A DNA stretch of 64,000 nt from Salinilacihabitans rarus (GCF_024296665.1 NZ_CP100762.1:3100001-3164000); one strand, 5' to 3'. Positions 43,271-52,343 are shown, counted from the stretch's first letter. Numbers and translations are program-made. The notes: generated from the letters alone by a model not told the origin.

Positions 43271-44485
43271 ATGACGCAGCGAGCCGACGACGGCGGGCTA
43301 CCGGGGCGCGCGGAGGTGTTCGGCTCGCTGTGCGTGCTGGTCTTTCTGGTCAACCTCGGCCGGGTGATCTACGCGCCGCTGCTGGAGCCGTTCCGGACGA
43401 CGTTCGGCGCGACGCCGGGTCAACTCGGGCTGCTGGCGACGCTCGCGTGGGTCGGGAGCGCGGCGCCGCGGTTCCCCACGGGCTACCTCCTGACGAAGGT
43501 TCCGCGCCACTGGGTCGTCCTCTCGACGGGGCTCGTACTCGCCGGCGGGTCGGCCTTCGCGGCGGCCGCGAACTCGCTGTCGACGCTGTACGTCGGCGCG
43601 GTGCTCATGGGGCTGGCCAGCGGCGTCTACTACGTCGCCGCGAGCCCGCTGATCAGCGAACTCTACCCCCGGCGGGTCGGCTGGGCGATCGGCGTCAACG
43701 GCACCGCGAGTCAGGTGGCGGCGGTCGCCGCCCCCGTACTCGTCGGCCTCGTGCTCGCGGTCCCCTACTGGCCGATCGCCGCGTGGCGCGTGATCTTCCT
43801 GCTGATCGGCGTCGCGGCGTTCGGTTCGGCGCTGCTCTTTGCGGCCGCGGCGCGGCGGGCGACGCTCCCGTCGGCGGGGACGGCCGACCGCAACCTGCTC
43901 GTGGCGCTTCGCGCCCAGTGGCGGCTCATCCTGACCGGCATCGCCATCGTCGGACTGACCGGCATGGTCTGGAACGGCGTGTTCAACCTCTTTGGCACCT
44001 ACCTCGTCGAGACGAAGGGCTTCTCCGAGGCCACCTCGCGTGACCTGCTGACGGTCACGTTCGCGACGGGCGTTCCCGCGTTCTGGCTCTCGGGTCGGCT
44101 GGCCGACCGCGTCCCGTTCGTTCCGCTGCTGTTTGCCATCCTCGCGGGCTTCGTCGTCACGCTCGTCGCGCTGGTGTTCGCGCAGGGGTTCGTCGCCGTC
44201 GCGGCCGTCGCCGCTGTCATGGGCTACGTGATCCACAGCCTCTTTCCGGTCACCGATACCTTCCTGCTCGCGTCGTTTCCCGACGAACACCGCGGGAGCG
44301 CCTACGCGCTGTTCAGCGGCACGATGATGCCGATTCAGGCCGCCGGGAGCGTCCTCGTCGGCGTCCTCGTCGACGTCGGCTTCGCGTTCGACGCCGTCTT
44401 CCTCGGGCTGGCGGTCGCCAACGGCGCGCTGGTCGCCGGGCTGGCGCTGCTCTACGTCGGCGGTCGGCTCCCGGACGGCCGCTGA
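43271..44485 (+). CDS. MFS transporter
   Basis: 404-residue major facilitator superfamily carrier with twelve predicted helices. Helix 2-3 loop (GSAAPRFPTGYLLTKVPRHW) has the usual basic motif A position, and the second half repeats it (SGRLADRVPFVPLLFAILAG). Substrate is not indicated by sequence or by neighbours. The ATG at 43271 has a TGAAAGGG stretch upstream. A glycosyltransferase gene follows after 97 bases. Confidence 0.9.
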   Translation: MTQRADDGGLPGRAEVFGSLCVLVFLVNLGRVIYAPLLEPFRTTFGATPGQLGLLATLAWVGSAAPRFPTGYLLTKVPRHWVVLSTGLVLAGGSAFAAAANSLSTLYVGAVLMGLASGVYYVAASPLISELYPRRVGWAIGVNGTASQVAAVAAPVLVGLVLAVPYWPIAAWRVIFLLIGVAAFGSALLFAAAARRATLPSAGTADRNLLVALRAQWRLILTGIAIVGLTGMVWNGVFNLFGTYLVETKGFSEATSRDLLTVTFATGVPAFWLSGRLADRVPFVPLLFAILAGFVVTLVALVFAQGFVAVAAVAAVMGYVIHSLFPVTDTFLLASFPDEHRGSAYALFSGTMMPIQAAGSVLVGVLVDVGFAFDAVFLGLAVANGALVAGLALLYVGGRLPDGR

Positions 44486-44582
44486 TGCCGATTCCGCGAC
44501 GCCGCCGGCTCCGGCGCGGGGGTGCGGGGCGCGTCTCGCCGGAGCCGTGGCCGTTTTGACGGTTCGGCCGAACACACCACCG

Positions 44583-45704
44583 ATGGAGTACACCCAGGAG
44601 CGGATCGCGACGCTCCACGACTTCGGCGGCGACCCCGGCCGTCTCGACCGGCTGGCGGCGCCGCTGCGCGAGACCGCGGTCGTCGTCCCGATGACCGCTC
44701 GCGAGCACGACAGCCCCGCCGCCGCGGGCGTCCTCGCGGAACTCGAACGGCTCGACGTCGCCGCCGTCGTCGTCCCCGTCCGCGCCGCCCCCGACCGGAT
44801 CGGGCCGGTCCGGGAGTGGCTCGCGTCGTTCGACCTCCCGCTGTCGGTCCTGTGGTGTAACGCGCCCGCCGTCGAGGCCCGCTTCCGCGAAGCGGGGCTG
44901 CCGAACGGCGCCGGCAAGGGACGGGACGTCTGGCTCGCGCTCGGCCCCGCCGCCGACGCCGCCGAGTACGTCGTCGTCCACGACGCCGACGCGAAGGGGT
45001 ACGAGGCCGAGGCCGTCGCCCGCCTGCTGGCCCCGCTCGCGGCCGGCTACGCGTTCTCGAAGGGCTACTACGCCCGCGTCGAGGACGGCCGCCTCTACGG
45101 TCGCCTGTTCCGACTGCTGTACGCGCCGCTGCTGGAGGCGCTCGCGGACGCCCACGACGCGCCGGTCGTCGACTACCTCGGGGCGTTCCGCTACGCGCTG
45201 GCCGGCGAGTTCGGGGTGACCGCCCCCCTCGCGCGACGCCTCCGTCCGCCGCCGGCGTGGGGCATCGAGGTCGGCACCCTCGGCGACGCCTTCGACCACG
45301 CCGGCTTCGAGGGGACCGCGCAGGTCGACCTCGGCCGCCACGAGCACGACCACCGCGCGGTCGCGGGCGAGTCGGGGCTGGAGGGGATGAGCCGCGAGGT
45401 CGCCGCCGAACTCCTGCGGGTCCTCGAAGAGCGCGGGGTCGCCCCCGACTACGGGACGCTCCCCGACCGGTACCGCGGGGCCGGCGAGGCGCTCGTCGAC
45501 CGGTACGCGGCCGACGCCGCGTTCAACGGCCTCGCGTACGACCCCGCGGGCGAGCGCGAGCAGGTCGCCCGCTACGCGGCGTCGATCCGCCCGCCGGGCG
45601 AGGACTCCCGGCTGCCGCGGTGGGTCGACGCGCCGGTCGCACCCGGCGAGGTCCTCGACGCGGCCAGACCGTGGCGCCGCGCCGGGACGGGCGCACAAGA
45701 CTAA
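44583..45704 (+). CDS. GT81-like glycosyltransferase, glucosyl-3-phosphoglycerate synthase type
   Basis: 373-residue glycosyltransferase. TAVVVPMTAREHDSPAAAGV and VVHDADAKGYEAEAVARLLA, with the metal-binding DAD, plus FSKGYYARVEDGRLYGRLFR and DLGRHEHDHRA match glucosyl-3-phosphoglycerate synthases, which use NDP-glucose and 3-phosphoglycerate on the way to the compatible solute glucosylglycerate. No phosphatase gene for the next step is adjacent. The ATG at 44583 (MEYTQERIATLHDFGG) is the family start. Confidence 0.8.
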   Translation: MEYTQERIATLHDFGGDPGRLDRLAAPLRETAVVVPMTAREHDSPAAAGVLAELERLDVAAVVVPVRAAPDRIGPVREWLASFDLPLSVLWCNAPAVEARFREAGLPNGAGKGRDVWLALGPAADAAEYVVVHDADAKGYEAEAVARLLAPLAAGYAFSKGYYARVEDGRLYGRLFRLLYAPLLEALADAHDAPVVDYLGAFRYALAGEFGVTAPLARRLRPPPAWGIEVGTLGDAFDHAGFEGTAQVDLGRHEHDHRAVAGESGLEGMSREVAAELLRVLEERGVAPDYGTLPDRYRGAGEALVDRYAADAAFNGLAYDPAGEREQVARYAASIRPPGEDSRLPRWVDAPVAPGEVLDAARPWRRAGTGAQD

Positions 45705-45730
45705 TCTAGACACCGACCGTTGTCGACCGT

Positions 45731-46237
45731 ATGGACGCGACCGCGGACGAACTCGCCGGCGTGGTCGACCTCTTCGGCGGCCTCACGCCGACGGAACTCG
45801 AGCGCGCGCTCTCGGAGGTGGCGTTTCGCGCCGACGGGCAGTCGGTCGACGCCGAGGCCGCGACGGCGGCGGTCGAGGCCGCCCTCGACTCGTTCGCGCT
45901 CGTCAGGTACGAGACCGAGGCCGTCGCGGCGGACGAACCGCTGCTTGTCGCCGGACCGACGGCGTTCCCGTCGATCCCCGAGCACGCCGAGGACCTGCCG
46001 CACATCCTCGACGTCGACCGGCGGCGCCTCGACCGCGAGGCCCTCGGCGAGGCCGCCCGCGAGCGGTTCGTCGACGCCGTCGAGGCGGCCCTCGACGCGG
46101 GCGACGTGGACCGCGCGCGGACGCTGCTGGACGCGAGCTACGACCTCGAGGCGTGGGCGCCGCTGGACCTCGCCGCGGAGCGCGAACGGCTGGAACGCGG
46201 GCTGGGCGCCGACGACGGCGCGGAGGGCGTCGCGTGA
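45731..46237 (+). CDS. DUF7109-like protein upstream of the Nudix gene
   Basis: 168-residue soluble protein (ELAGVVDLFGGLTPTELERA; YETEAVAADEPLLVAGPTAF). It resembles a haloarchaeal DUF (DUF7109) that I recall as found next to CoA-pyrophosphatase-like Nudix genes. The leading domain looks like a small winged helix; function is unknown. The Nudix gene starts two bases after its stop, so they are co-transcribed. Confidence 0.7.
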   Translation: MDATADELAGVVDLFGGLTPTELERALSEVAFRADGQSVDAEAATAAVEAALDSFALVRYETEAVAADEPLLVAGPTAFPSIPEHAEDLPHILDVDRRRLDREALGEAARERFVDAVEAALDAGDVDRARTLLDASYDLEAWAPLDLAAERERLERGLGADDGAEGVA

Positions 46238-46238
46238 C

Positions 46239-46826
46239 ATGGCACGGCTGAACCTCGATCCGGTGGCGGCGCACGTCCCCGCCGAGATCGACGATCAGGA
46301 GTACGACGCGGCCGTGATCGCCCCGGTCATCGACCGCGACGGCGAGGACTACCTGCTGTTTACCCGCCGGGCCGACCACCTCGGCGAGCATCCCGGCCAG
46401 ATGAGCTTTCCGGGCGGCGGCGCCGAGCGACGGGACGAGACCATCCTCGATACGGCGCTTCGCGAGGCCCACGAGGAGATCGGACTGGCGGCCCACGAGG
46501 CCGAAGTGGTGGGCCGACTCGACGACATCCGGACGGTCACGGAGTACGCCGTCACGCCGTTCGTCGCGCGGGTGCCCGACCGCGAGTACGAACCCGACGA
46601 GCGCGAGGTCGCCGAGATCGTCCCCCTGCCGCTGTCGGGGCTGCTCGACCCCGCCAACTACGAGTACGACGAGCGCGACCACCCCTACTACGGCGAGGTC
46701 GTCATCCACTACTTCCGCGTCGACGGCTACACCGTCTGGGGGGCGACCGGCCGGATCCTCGTCCAGTTGCTCGAACTCGCCACCGACTTCGAGGCGCCCG
46801 CCCGGATCGATCGCTCGCGCTACTAG
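46239..46826 (+). CDS. CoA pyrophosphatase-like Nudix hydrolase
   Basis: 195-residue Nudix enzyme. A Nudix box is present at about 59-83 (GGGAERRDETILDTALREAH, then EEIGL), and the preceding FTRRADHLGEHPGQMSFPGG matches the extra CoA-type motif of NudL/NUDT7 proteins, which hydrolyse CoA or acyl-CoA. The ATG at 46239 follows the DUF7109 stop by two bases. Confidence 0.85.
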   Translation: MARLNLDPVAAHVPAEIDDQEYDAAVIAPVIDRDGEDYLLFTRRADHLGEHPGQMSFPGGGAERRDETILDTALREAHEEIGLAAHEAEVVGRLDDIRTVTEYAVTPFVARVPDREYEPDEREVAEIVPLPLSGLLDPANYEYDERDHPYYGEVVIHYFRVDGYTVWGATGRILVQLLELATDFEAPARIDRSRY

Positions 46827-46843
46827 TTGCACCGAACGTCACC

Positions 46844-46850
46844 TTTTTAC
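46844..46850 (+). promoter_or_regulatory. TATA-like box before a 13-codon mini-ORF
   Basis: TTTTTAC at 46844-46850 is ~29 bp before the ATG at 46876, the leaderless spacing. Confidence 0.45.
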
Positions 46851-46875
46851 TCGCGCTCGCCGGAGGGGGGAGTAC

Positions 46876-46917
46876 ATGGTCGCGCAGACGATGGATCGAG
46901 TTCCGCACCGTTTCTAG
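46876..46917 (+). CDS. 13-residue leaderless mini-ORF
   Basis: ATG to TAG encodes MVAQTMDRVPHRF, directly upstream of the DUF7388-like gene. A TTTTTAC box lies ~29 bp before the ATG and a GGAGGGGGG tract just before it. It could be a regulatory leader peptide or a false start; too short to support by composition. Confidence 0.35.
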   Translation: MVAQTMDRVPHRF

Positions 46918-46947
46918 AGCACTCTTCGTCGCGCGAGGTGGGATCAG

Positions 46948-47730
46948 ATGCTGACCGGCGAGAGCGCGGTCTGCCGCGCCGGCCTCGACGCCGTCGCCGT
47001 CAAACCCGCCGAGTGTGACGTCTCGAACGCGTCGAACGTCCCCGTCGACACGGTCGCCGTCGACTACGAGGGACGCGAACACCTCCCCGACCGCCGGACC
47101 CTCGCCGCGCTCGCCCGCGACTCCGAGGTACTGGTGACGACGCCCGTCCGCGCGGACGGCTTCGACCCCCTCGGGGACGACTCGCTGCTGGCCACCCTCC
47201 CCGAGGGGGTCGGCCGCGTGCTGGTGGCGGGCCACCCCGCCTACCTCACCGAGGCCGAGCGCGAGCGCGCCGTGGCGCCACGCCTCGGCGCCGCCCTCGA
47301 AACGGCTCCCGAAGCGTGGGTCGGCACCGAGAGCGTCGAGCGGATCGCGATGGCGACCGGCGCGACGCAGTACGACCTGCTCTCGCGCTCGACCGAGCGC
47401 GAACTCCGGGCGATCCGCGCCGCTGGCTTCGACGGCGACGTCGCCGTCTACGCCCCCACCGTCCTCACCGACGACGAGGACACGGTGCTGGATGCCGTCG
47501 GCGCCTACGTCGCCCGGCGTCGCCCGGTCGCCGACGCGTTGCCCGACGGCGCGCCGACCGATTCGAGCGCGGCGGGCCGTGCCCGCGAGGTGCTGCTGGC
47601 GGCCGCGAGCGACTACGCGCTCGTCGGCACCGCCCGCGAGGTCCGCGAGCGCGTCGACGTGCTCCGGGCGGCCGGCGCGACGACGGTCGTCGGCTACCCC
47701 GCCCGCGGCCTCGGGTCGTTTCTCGACTAA
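46948..47730 (+). CDS. Uncharacterised protein (DUF7388-like)
   Basis: 260-residue soluble protein. It is assigned to the haloarchaeal DUF7388 group from memory. VDTVAVDYEGREHLPDRRTL, VGRVLVAGHPAYLTEAERER and a C-terminal LVGTAREVRERVDVLRAAGA with TTVVGYPARG recall the luciferase-like monooxygenase fold, but no cofactor site is evident. An AGGTGG Shine-Dalgarno-like motif sits eight bases before the ATG. It is the first full gene after the mini-ORF and precedes the creatininase-family gene by 49 bases. Confidence 0.7.
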   Translation: MLTGESAVCRAGLDAVAVKPAECDVSNASNVPVDTVAVDYEGREHLPDRRTLAALARDSEVLVTTPVRADGFDPLGDDSLLATLPEGVGRVLVAGHPAYLTEAERERAVAPRLGAALETAPEAWVGTESVERIAMATGATQYDLLSRSTERELRAIRAAGFDGDVAVYAPTVLTDDEDTVLDAVGAYVARRRPVADALPDGAPTDSSAAGRAREVLLAAASDYALVGTAREVRERVDVLRAAGATTVVGYPARGLGSFLD

Positions 47731-47779
47731 CCGAACGGAACCACCCAACGGTAAGTGCCCTCCGCGACGAGGGGACCCC

Positions 47780-48547
47780 ATGCCACCGCTCGCCGAGCAC
47801 ACCACCGAGACGGCCGCCGACGCCCTCGAAGCGGCCGAGGTGGCGGTGTTGCCGACCGGAAGCACCGAACAGCACGGGCCGGCGCTCGCGCTGGGGATGG
47901 ACCACCTCGCCGCGCGGGCGTTCGCCCGGACGGCCGCCGACCGCGAGGACGCGGTCGTCCTCCCGACGGTCCCCGTCGGCGTCAGCGCCCACCACCGCCA
48001 GTTCGACGGGACGCTGTACGTCGCCGAGGAGACGTTCGAGCGCTACGTCCGCGAGACGCTCGCGAGCCTCGCCGAGCACGGCGTCCGGAAGGCCGTCGTC
48101 GTCAACGGCCACGGCGGCAACTCGGGCGCGCTGCGCCGGGCCGCCCGTCGGCTGCGCGCGGAGCGGACCGCGTTCGCGCCGCCGTGGAACTGGTGGGAGA
48201 GCGTCGACGACCTCGCCGACGAACTGTTCGACGAGAACGGCGGCCACGCCGACGCGATGGAGTCGAGTCTCCTCTGGCACCTCCGCGAGGACCTCGTCCG
48301 GGCCGACCGCCTCGAGGCCGCCGCGGCCGGCGCGGGCGACGGCTGGGGCGAGTCCGTCCACGGCGCGCCGGTCGGCTTCGACACCATCGACTTCTCCGAG
48401 TCGGGCGCGGTCGGAAAACCCACGCAGGCCGACCCCGAGAAAGGCGAGCGGCTGTTCGAGGCCGCCAGCGAGGAACTGCACGCGCTGCTCGACTGGCTCG
48501 CCGAGCGGCCGCTGTCGGAGTGCTGGCCGCGGGAGGGGCGCCGATGA
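47780..48547 (+). CDS. Creatininase family amidohydrolase
   Basis: 255-residue metal-dependent hydrolase. VLPTGSTEQHGPALALGMDH, VNGHGGNSGALRR and GHADAMESSLLWHL are creatininase-family metal and substrate segments. In archaea one branch is ArfB, a deformylase in riboflavin and F420 synthesis; another is of unknown substrate. Creatinine itself is unlikely. Its stop overlaps the start of the FAD oxidoreductase, so the two are translationally coupled. Confidence 0.85.
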   Translation: MPPLAEHTTETAADALEAAEVAVLPTGSTEQHGPALALGMDHLAARAFARTAADREDAVVLPTVPVGVSAHHRQFDGTLYVAEETFERYVRETLASLAEHGVRKAVVVNGHGGNSGALRRAARRLRAERTAFAPPWNWWESVDDLADELFDENGGHADAMESSLLWHLREDLVRADRLEAAAAGAGDGWGESVHGAPVGFDTIDFSESGAVGKPTQADPEKGERLFEAASEELHALLDWLAERPLSECWPREGRR

Positions 48548-49734
48548 CGGGCGGGGAAGGCGACGCCGAACCCGAACTCGCCGTCGGCGCCGACGCCTTC
48601 GTCGACCGCGGCGCGGGTCTGGAGGTGGCCGTCGTCGGGGCGGGCGCCGTCGGCGCGACGGCGGCCTACGACCTCGCCCGGCAGGGCGCCGACGTGACGC
48701 TGTACGACCGCGGCGGCGTCGCCAGCGGCGCGAGCGGCCGCGCGGCCGGGGTCTGCTACGCCGCCTTCGCCGAGCGGCCCGACGCCGACCTCGCGGCCGA
48801 CGCCATCGAACGCTTCCGGGCGTTCTCCGGGGACGACACCTTCCCGTTCGTCGAGTGCCCGTACGTCTGGCTGGCCCGCGAGGGCGACGACGAGCGCGCG
48901 GCCGCGATCCGCGAGGGGATCGAGGGGATGCAAGCGCGCGGCGTGATCGCGGTCGAGGCCGACGGCGACGCGCTCGCCGAGCGCTTCCCGGCGCTGCGGA
49001 CGGACGACGTCGCCGTCGCCGGGATCGCCGGCGCGGCCGGCTACACCGACCCCGGGCGGTACGTCGCCTGCCTCGCCGCGGCCGCGGACGGCGCGGGCGC
49101 GACGGTCGAGACGGAGACGCCCGTCGCGGTGCGGACGGACCCGCCGCGGGTGGTGCCGGCGGGCGGCGCGGAGCGCGAGGTCGACGCCGTCGTCGTCGCC
49201 GCGGGCGCACACACCGGGCGCGTGCTCGCCGACGCCGACGTGCCGATCCCCGTGAAACCCTACCGGGTGCAGGCGCTGGTCGCCGACGCGGACCTCGACG
49301 AGCCGACGTGTTACGACGCCACCGGCGGCTTCTACGTCCGGCCTCACCCCGAGGGCGTCCTCGCTGGCGACGGCACCGAGGAGGTCGAATCTGACCCGGA
49401 CGAGTACGACCGCGACGCCGACCCCGGCTTCGCCGCGGACCTGCGCGAGCGCGTCGAGGCCCGATTCCCGGACCTCGACCTCGACGTGAACCGCGCGTGG
49501 GCGGGGCTCTGTACGGCGACGCCGGACCGGGACCCGCTGGTCGGCGCGGTGCGGGAGGGAGTGTACGTGGCGACGGGGTTCCAGGGCCACGGCTTCATGC
49601 GCGCGCCGGCGATCGGCGAGCGGGTCGCCGACGAGGTACTCGGCGGGGAGGGGATCGACGCGTTCGACCCGACGCGCTTTACGGGCGACGAGGAGTTCGA
49701 GATCGTAGAGGGGATGGCGGTCGACCGCGACTGA
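48544..49734 (+). CDS. FAD-dependent amine/D-amino acid oxidoreductase
   Basis: 396-residue DAO-family flavoprotein: VAVVGAGAVGATAAYDLARQ binds FAD, VVVAAGAHTGRVLAD and GFYVRPHPEGVLAGDGTEE follow, and VYVATGFQGHGFMRAPAIGE is the C-terminal flavin region. Members oxidise glycine, sarcosine, D-amino acids or thiamine precursors. The ATG at 48544 overlaps the creatininase-family stop (ATGA), suggesting they act on related substrates. Confidence 0.87.
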   Translation: MTGGEGDAEPELAVGADAFVDRGAGLEVAVVGAGAVGATAAYDLARQGADVTLYDRGGVASGASGRAAGVCYAAFAERPDADLAADAIERFRAFSGDDTFPFVECPYVWLAREGDDERAAAIREGIEGMQARGVIAVEADGDALAERFPALRTDDVAVAGIAGAAGYTDPGRYVACLAAAADGAGATVETETPVAVRTDPPRVVPAGGAEREVDAVVVAAGAHTGRVLADADVPIPVKPYRVQALVADADLDEPTCYDATGGFYVRPHPEGVLAGDGTEEVESDPDEYDRDADPGFAADLRERVEARFPDLDLDVNRAWAGLCTATPDRDPLVGAVREGVYVATGFQGHGFMRAPAIGERVADEVLGGEGIDAFDPTRFTGDEEFEIVEGMAVDRD

Positions 49735-50154
49735 TCAGTCCTCGACGGTCACTTCCTCGCGCTCGGCGCCGTCGCCGGACCCCTCTTTCGGGATCTCGAT
49801 CCGGAGCGCGCCGGTCTCGGTGAGACGGGCCGTGCCGGCGTCAGCGTCGACGATCGCGTCGGCCGGCAACTCGGCCTCGCCGTCGAGTGACATCGAGCGG
49901 CCGGGAAAGCGCATCGCGTACCCCTCCCGGAACTCGCGGAAGCGGTCGATGCGGACCTTGACGGTGCCGTCGACGTACCGGACCTGGAGGTCGTCGGTTT
50001 CGGCGCCCGGCGCGTCGAAGACGACGAGGTAGGAATCCTCGCCTTCGAGGACGTCGACGGGCAGCGATCGCTGGCGCTGTACCTGACTGCTGGCGCGGCC
50101 GATCTGTCGGTACAGGGTGTTTCCGACGGAGTCGGTCAGCCGACCGAGGTTCAC
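49735..50154 (-). CDS. hsp20: Small heat-shock protein, Hsp20 family
   Basis: 139-residue alpha-crystallin-type chaperone. The ACD begins at LPVDVLEGEDSYLVVFDAPG and ends with LRIEIPKE, a C-terminal I-x-I-like motif. Like many haloarchaeal sHsps, the N-terminal arm is short and the tail is acidic. It converges with the FAD oxidoreductase gene end to end. A T-rich stretch (ATATTGTTTTTGACTAAAAG, ~50245) upstream may hold its promoter. Confidence 0.87.
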   Translation of the reverse strand: MNLGRLTDSVGNTLYRQIGRASSQVQRQRSLPVDVLEGEDSYLVVFDAPGAETDDLQVRYVDGTVKVRIDRFREFREGYAMRFPGRSMSLDGEAELPADAIVDADAGTARLTETGALRIEIPKEGSGDGAEREEVTVED

Positions 50155-50326
50155 GGGGAGCCACCTCCGGCGTGGACGGTCGGGAGGGCGGGCCGAGAGC
50201 GAACGATGGACATGCCGTGAACGTGGCTACGACGCGCCGCTTCATATTGTTTTTGACTAAAAGAAAATAAACGTCGGACGACAGACGCCGCCCTCGCCCG
50301 CATCGCCGGCCACCGTCGCGCCCGCC

Positions 50327-50485
50327 TCAGAGTTCGATCGGTTCGAGGCAGTCGGTGCCGCCACAGACCGGACACGAGAGGTCCGAGACGTCGTGGTCCT
50401 CGGGGACGTCGTAGGTGTAGTGGTTCTCGAACATGTCGAGGTAGCAGTCGTCGGCGGTGCACTTGACCTCCTTCGTCGGTGGCAT
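50327..50485 (-). CDS. DUF7559-like zinc-finger micro-protein
   Basis: 52-residue protein MPPTKEVKCTADDCYLDMFE with cysteines at 9, 14, 38, 41 and 46 (CPVCGGTDC). It matches a haloarchaeal small family recalled as DUF7559. A zinc-binding role is inferred. The ATG at 50485 is preferred because upstream in-frame residues are Arg-rich. It is divergent from the radical SAM gene, 130 bp away. Confidence 0.75.
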   Translation of the reverse strand: MPPTKEVKCTADDCYLDMFENHYTYDVPEDHDVSDLSCPVCGGTDCLEPIEL

Positions 50486-50615
50486 GGTCGCCCGTAACGC
50501 GACGAGGACTATCAACGCACGGGTTCCGGCGGCCCTCGTGTCGGACCGAACCGACCGGCACGGACGGCGCGGGCGGGTAGTCACCGTTTTACGCCTCCGG
50601 GGGTTACCTCGGCCC

Positions 50616-52343
50616 ATGACCGACCCCGAGACGCTGTCCGTGACGCTCGTCGACGGCTACGTCGACGAGCCAGCCCACTTCGGGGTCCCGCCGTACGTCT
50701 CGACGTACCCCCGCTACACCGCCGGCGCGCTCGTCGACGCGGGGGTCCCCCGCGAGCGGATCACCTACCACACCATCGACGCCCTGCGGGACGACCCCGA
50801 CCGCTGGCGCGACGTCGAGGAGGCCGACCTCGTGGTCTATCTCGGGGGGATGACCGTCCCCGGCAAGTACGTCGGCGGGACGCCGGCCGAACCCGACGAG
50901 GTCCGCAAACTCGCCTGGACCGCCCGCGGGACGAGCCTGATGGGCGGCCCCGTCAAGTTCGGCGTCGGCGAGGAGAACGCCGGCGCCGTCGAGACCGAGC
51001 GACAGGACCTCGACTTCGACTTCGTCGCCAAGGGCGACGTCGAGGCCGCCGCCTTCGACCTCGTCGAGAGCGGTCTCGAAGGGTTCAACGACCGGATGCG
51101 CGACGTCCCCGAGGTGACCCGGTGGGCCCGGCAGGGCGCGTTCGTCGTCGAGCAACACCCCAACCACCCCGACTACCTCATCTGCGAACTGGAGACCTCG
51201 CGGGGCTGTGCCTACCGGTGTTCGTTCTGCACGGAACCGCTGTACGGCAACCCGTCGTTTCGCCCGCCCGAGAGCGTCGTCGACGAGGTCGACGCCCTCT
51301 CCGATCACGGCGTCGAGCACTTCCGGATCGGCCGGCAGGCCGACATCCTCGCGTACGGCGGCGACGGCGAGGCGCCCAACCCCGACGCCCTCCGGGAACT
51401 GTACGGCGGCATCCGCGAGGTGGCGCCGGACCTCCGGACGCTCCACCTCGACAACGTGAACCCGATCACGGTGGTGAACTGGCCCGAGAAAGCGCGGGAC
51501 GGAATCCGGATCATCGCCGAGCACAACACGCCCGGCGACACCGCCGCCTTCGGCCTCGAATCCGCCGACCCCGTCGTTCAGGAGGCGAACAACCTCAACG
51601 TCTCCGCCGAGGAGTGCTTCGAGGCCGTCCGGATCGTCAACGAGGAGGCCGGCTGGCGCCCCGGCGGCGACCCGGAGACGGCCCCGAACTTCGGCGAGGA
51701 CGCCCCGAACCGCCTCCCCAAACTCCTGCCCGGCATCAACCTGCTGCACGGGCTGAAAGACGAGCGCGAGGAGACCTACGAGCGCAACCTCGACTTCCTC
51801 CGGCGGGTCTACGACGAGGGGTACATGCTCCGGCGGGTCAACATTCGGCAGGTGATGGCGTTCGCCGGCACGGAGATGTCAGACACCGGCGCGCGGATCG
51901 CCCGCGAGCACAAGAAACTGTTCAAACGGTACAAGAAGCGGGTCCGCGAGGAGATCGACAACCCGATGCTCGAACGCGTCGCCCCGCCGGGGACCGTCCT
52001 GCCGGAGGTCCACCTCGAGTACCACGAGGACGGCCGAACGTTCGGCCGCCAGCTCGGCACCTACCCGCTGCTGGTGGCGATCCCCGGCGAGCACCCCCTC
52101 GGCGAGACGCTGGACGTGGCCGTCGTCGACCACGGCTACCGCTCGGTCACGGGCGTCCCCTACCCGCTCGACCTCAACGCCGCCTCGATGGACGAACTCA
52201 CCGCCGTCCCGGGGATCGGCAGGCGTCGCGCGGGCGACGTCGTCGTCAACCGCCCACACGAGTCGGTCGCCGACGTCGGCGTCGACGCCGAGATCGACCT
52301 CTCCCGGGTCGCGACCGTCCGCCCGCCCGCGCCGGCGGAGTGA
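50616..52343 (+). CDS. Radical SAM protein with C-terminal HhH
   Basis: 575-residue enzyme. An N-terminal B12-binding-like region (LVDGYVDEPAHFGVPPYVST; EEADLVVYLGGMTVPGKYVG) precedes the radical SAM core with cluster ligands C198, C202, C205 (RGCAYRCSFC). A C-terminal helix-hairpin-helix (LNAASMDELTAVPGIGRRRA, then GDVV) is an unusual addition to this architecture and suggests nucleic-acid contact. Reaction and substrate are not known. The ATG at 50616 opens conserved sequence; the open frame upstream is non-coding. Confidence 0.88.
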   Translation: MTDPETLSVTLVDGYVDEPAHFGVPPYVSTYPRYTAGALVDAGVPRERITYHTIDALRDDPDRWRDVEEADLVVYLGGMTVPGKYVGGTPAEPDEVRKLAWTARGTSLMGGPVKFGVGEENAGAVETERQDLDFDFVAKGDVEAAAFDLVESGLEGFNDRMRDVPEVTRWARQGAFVVEQHPNHPDYLICELETSRGCAYRCSFCTEPLYGNPSFRPPESVVDEVDALSDHGVEHFRIGRQADILAYGGDGEAPNPDALRELYGGIREVAPDLRTLHLDNVNPITVVNWPEKARDGIRIIAEHNTPGDTAAFGLESADPVVQEANNLNVSAEECFEAVRIVNEEAGWRPGGDPETAPNFGEDAPNRLPKLLPGINLLHGLKDEREETYERNLDFLRRVYDEGYMLRRVNIRQVMAFAGTEMSDTGARIAREHKKLFKRYKKRVREEIDNPMLERVAPPGTVLPEVHLEYHEDGRTFGRQLGTYPLLVAIPGEHPLGETLDVAVVDHGYRSVTGVPYPLDLNAASMDELTAVPGIGRRRAGDVVVNRPHESVADVGVDAEIDLSRVATVRPPAPAE

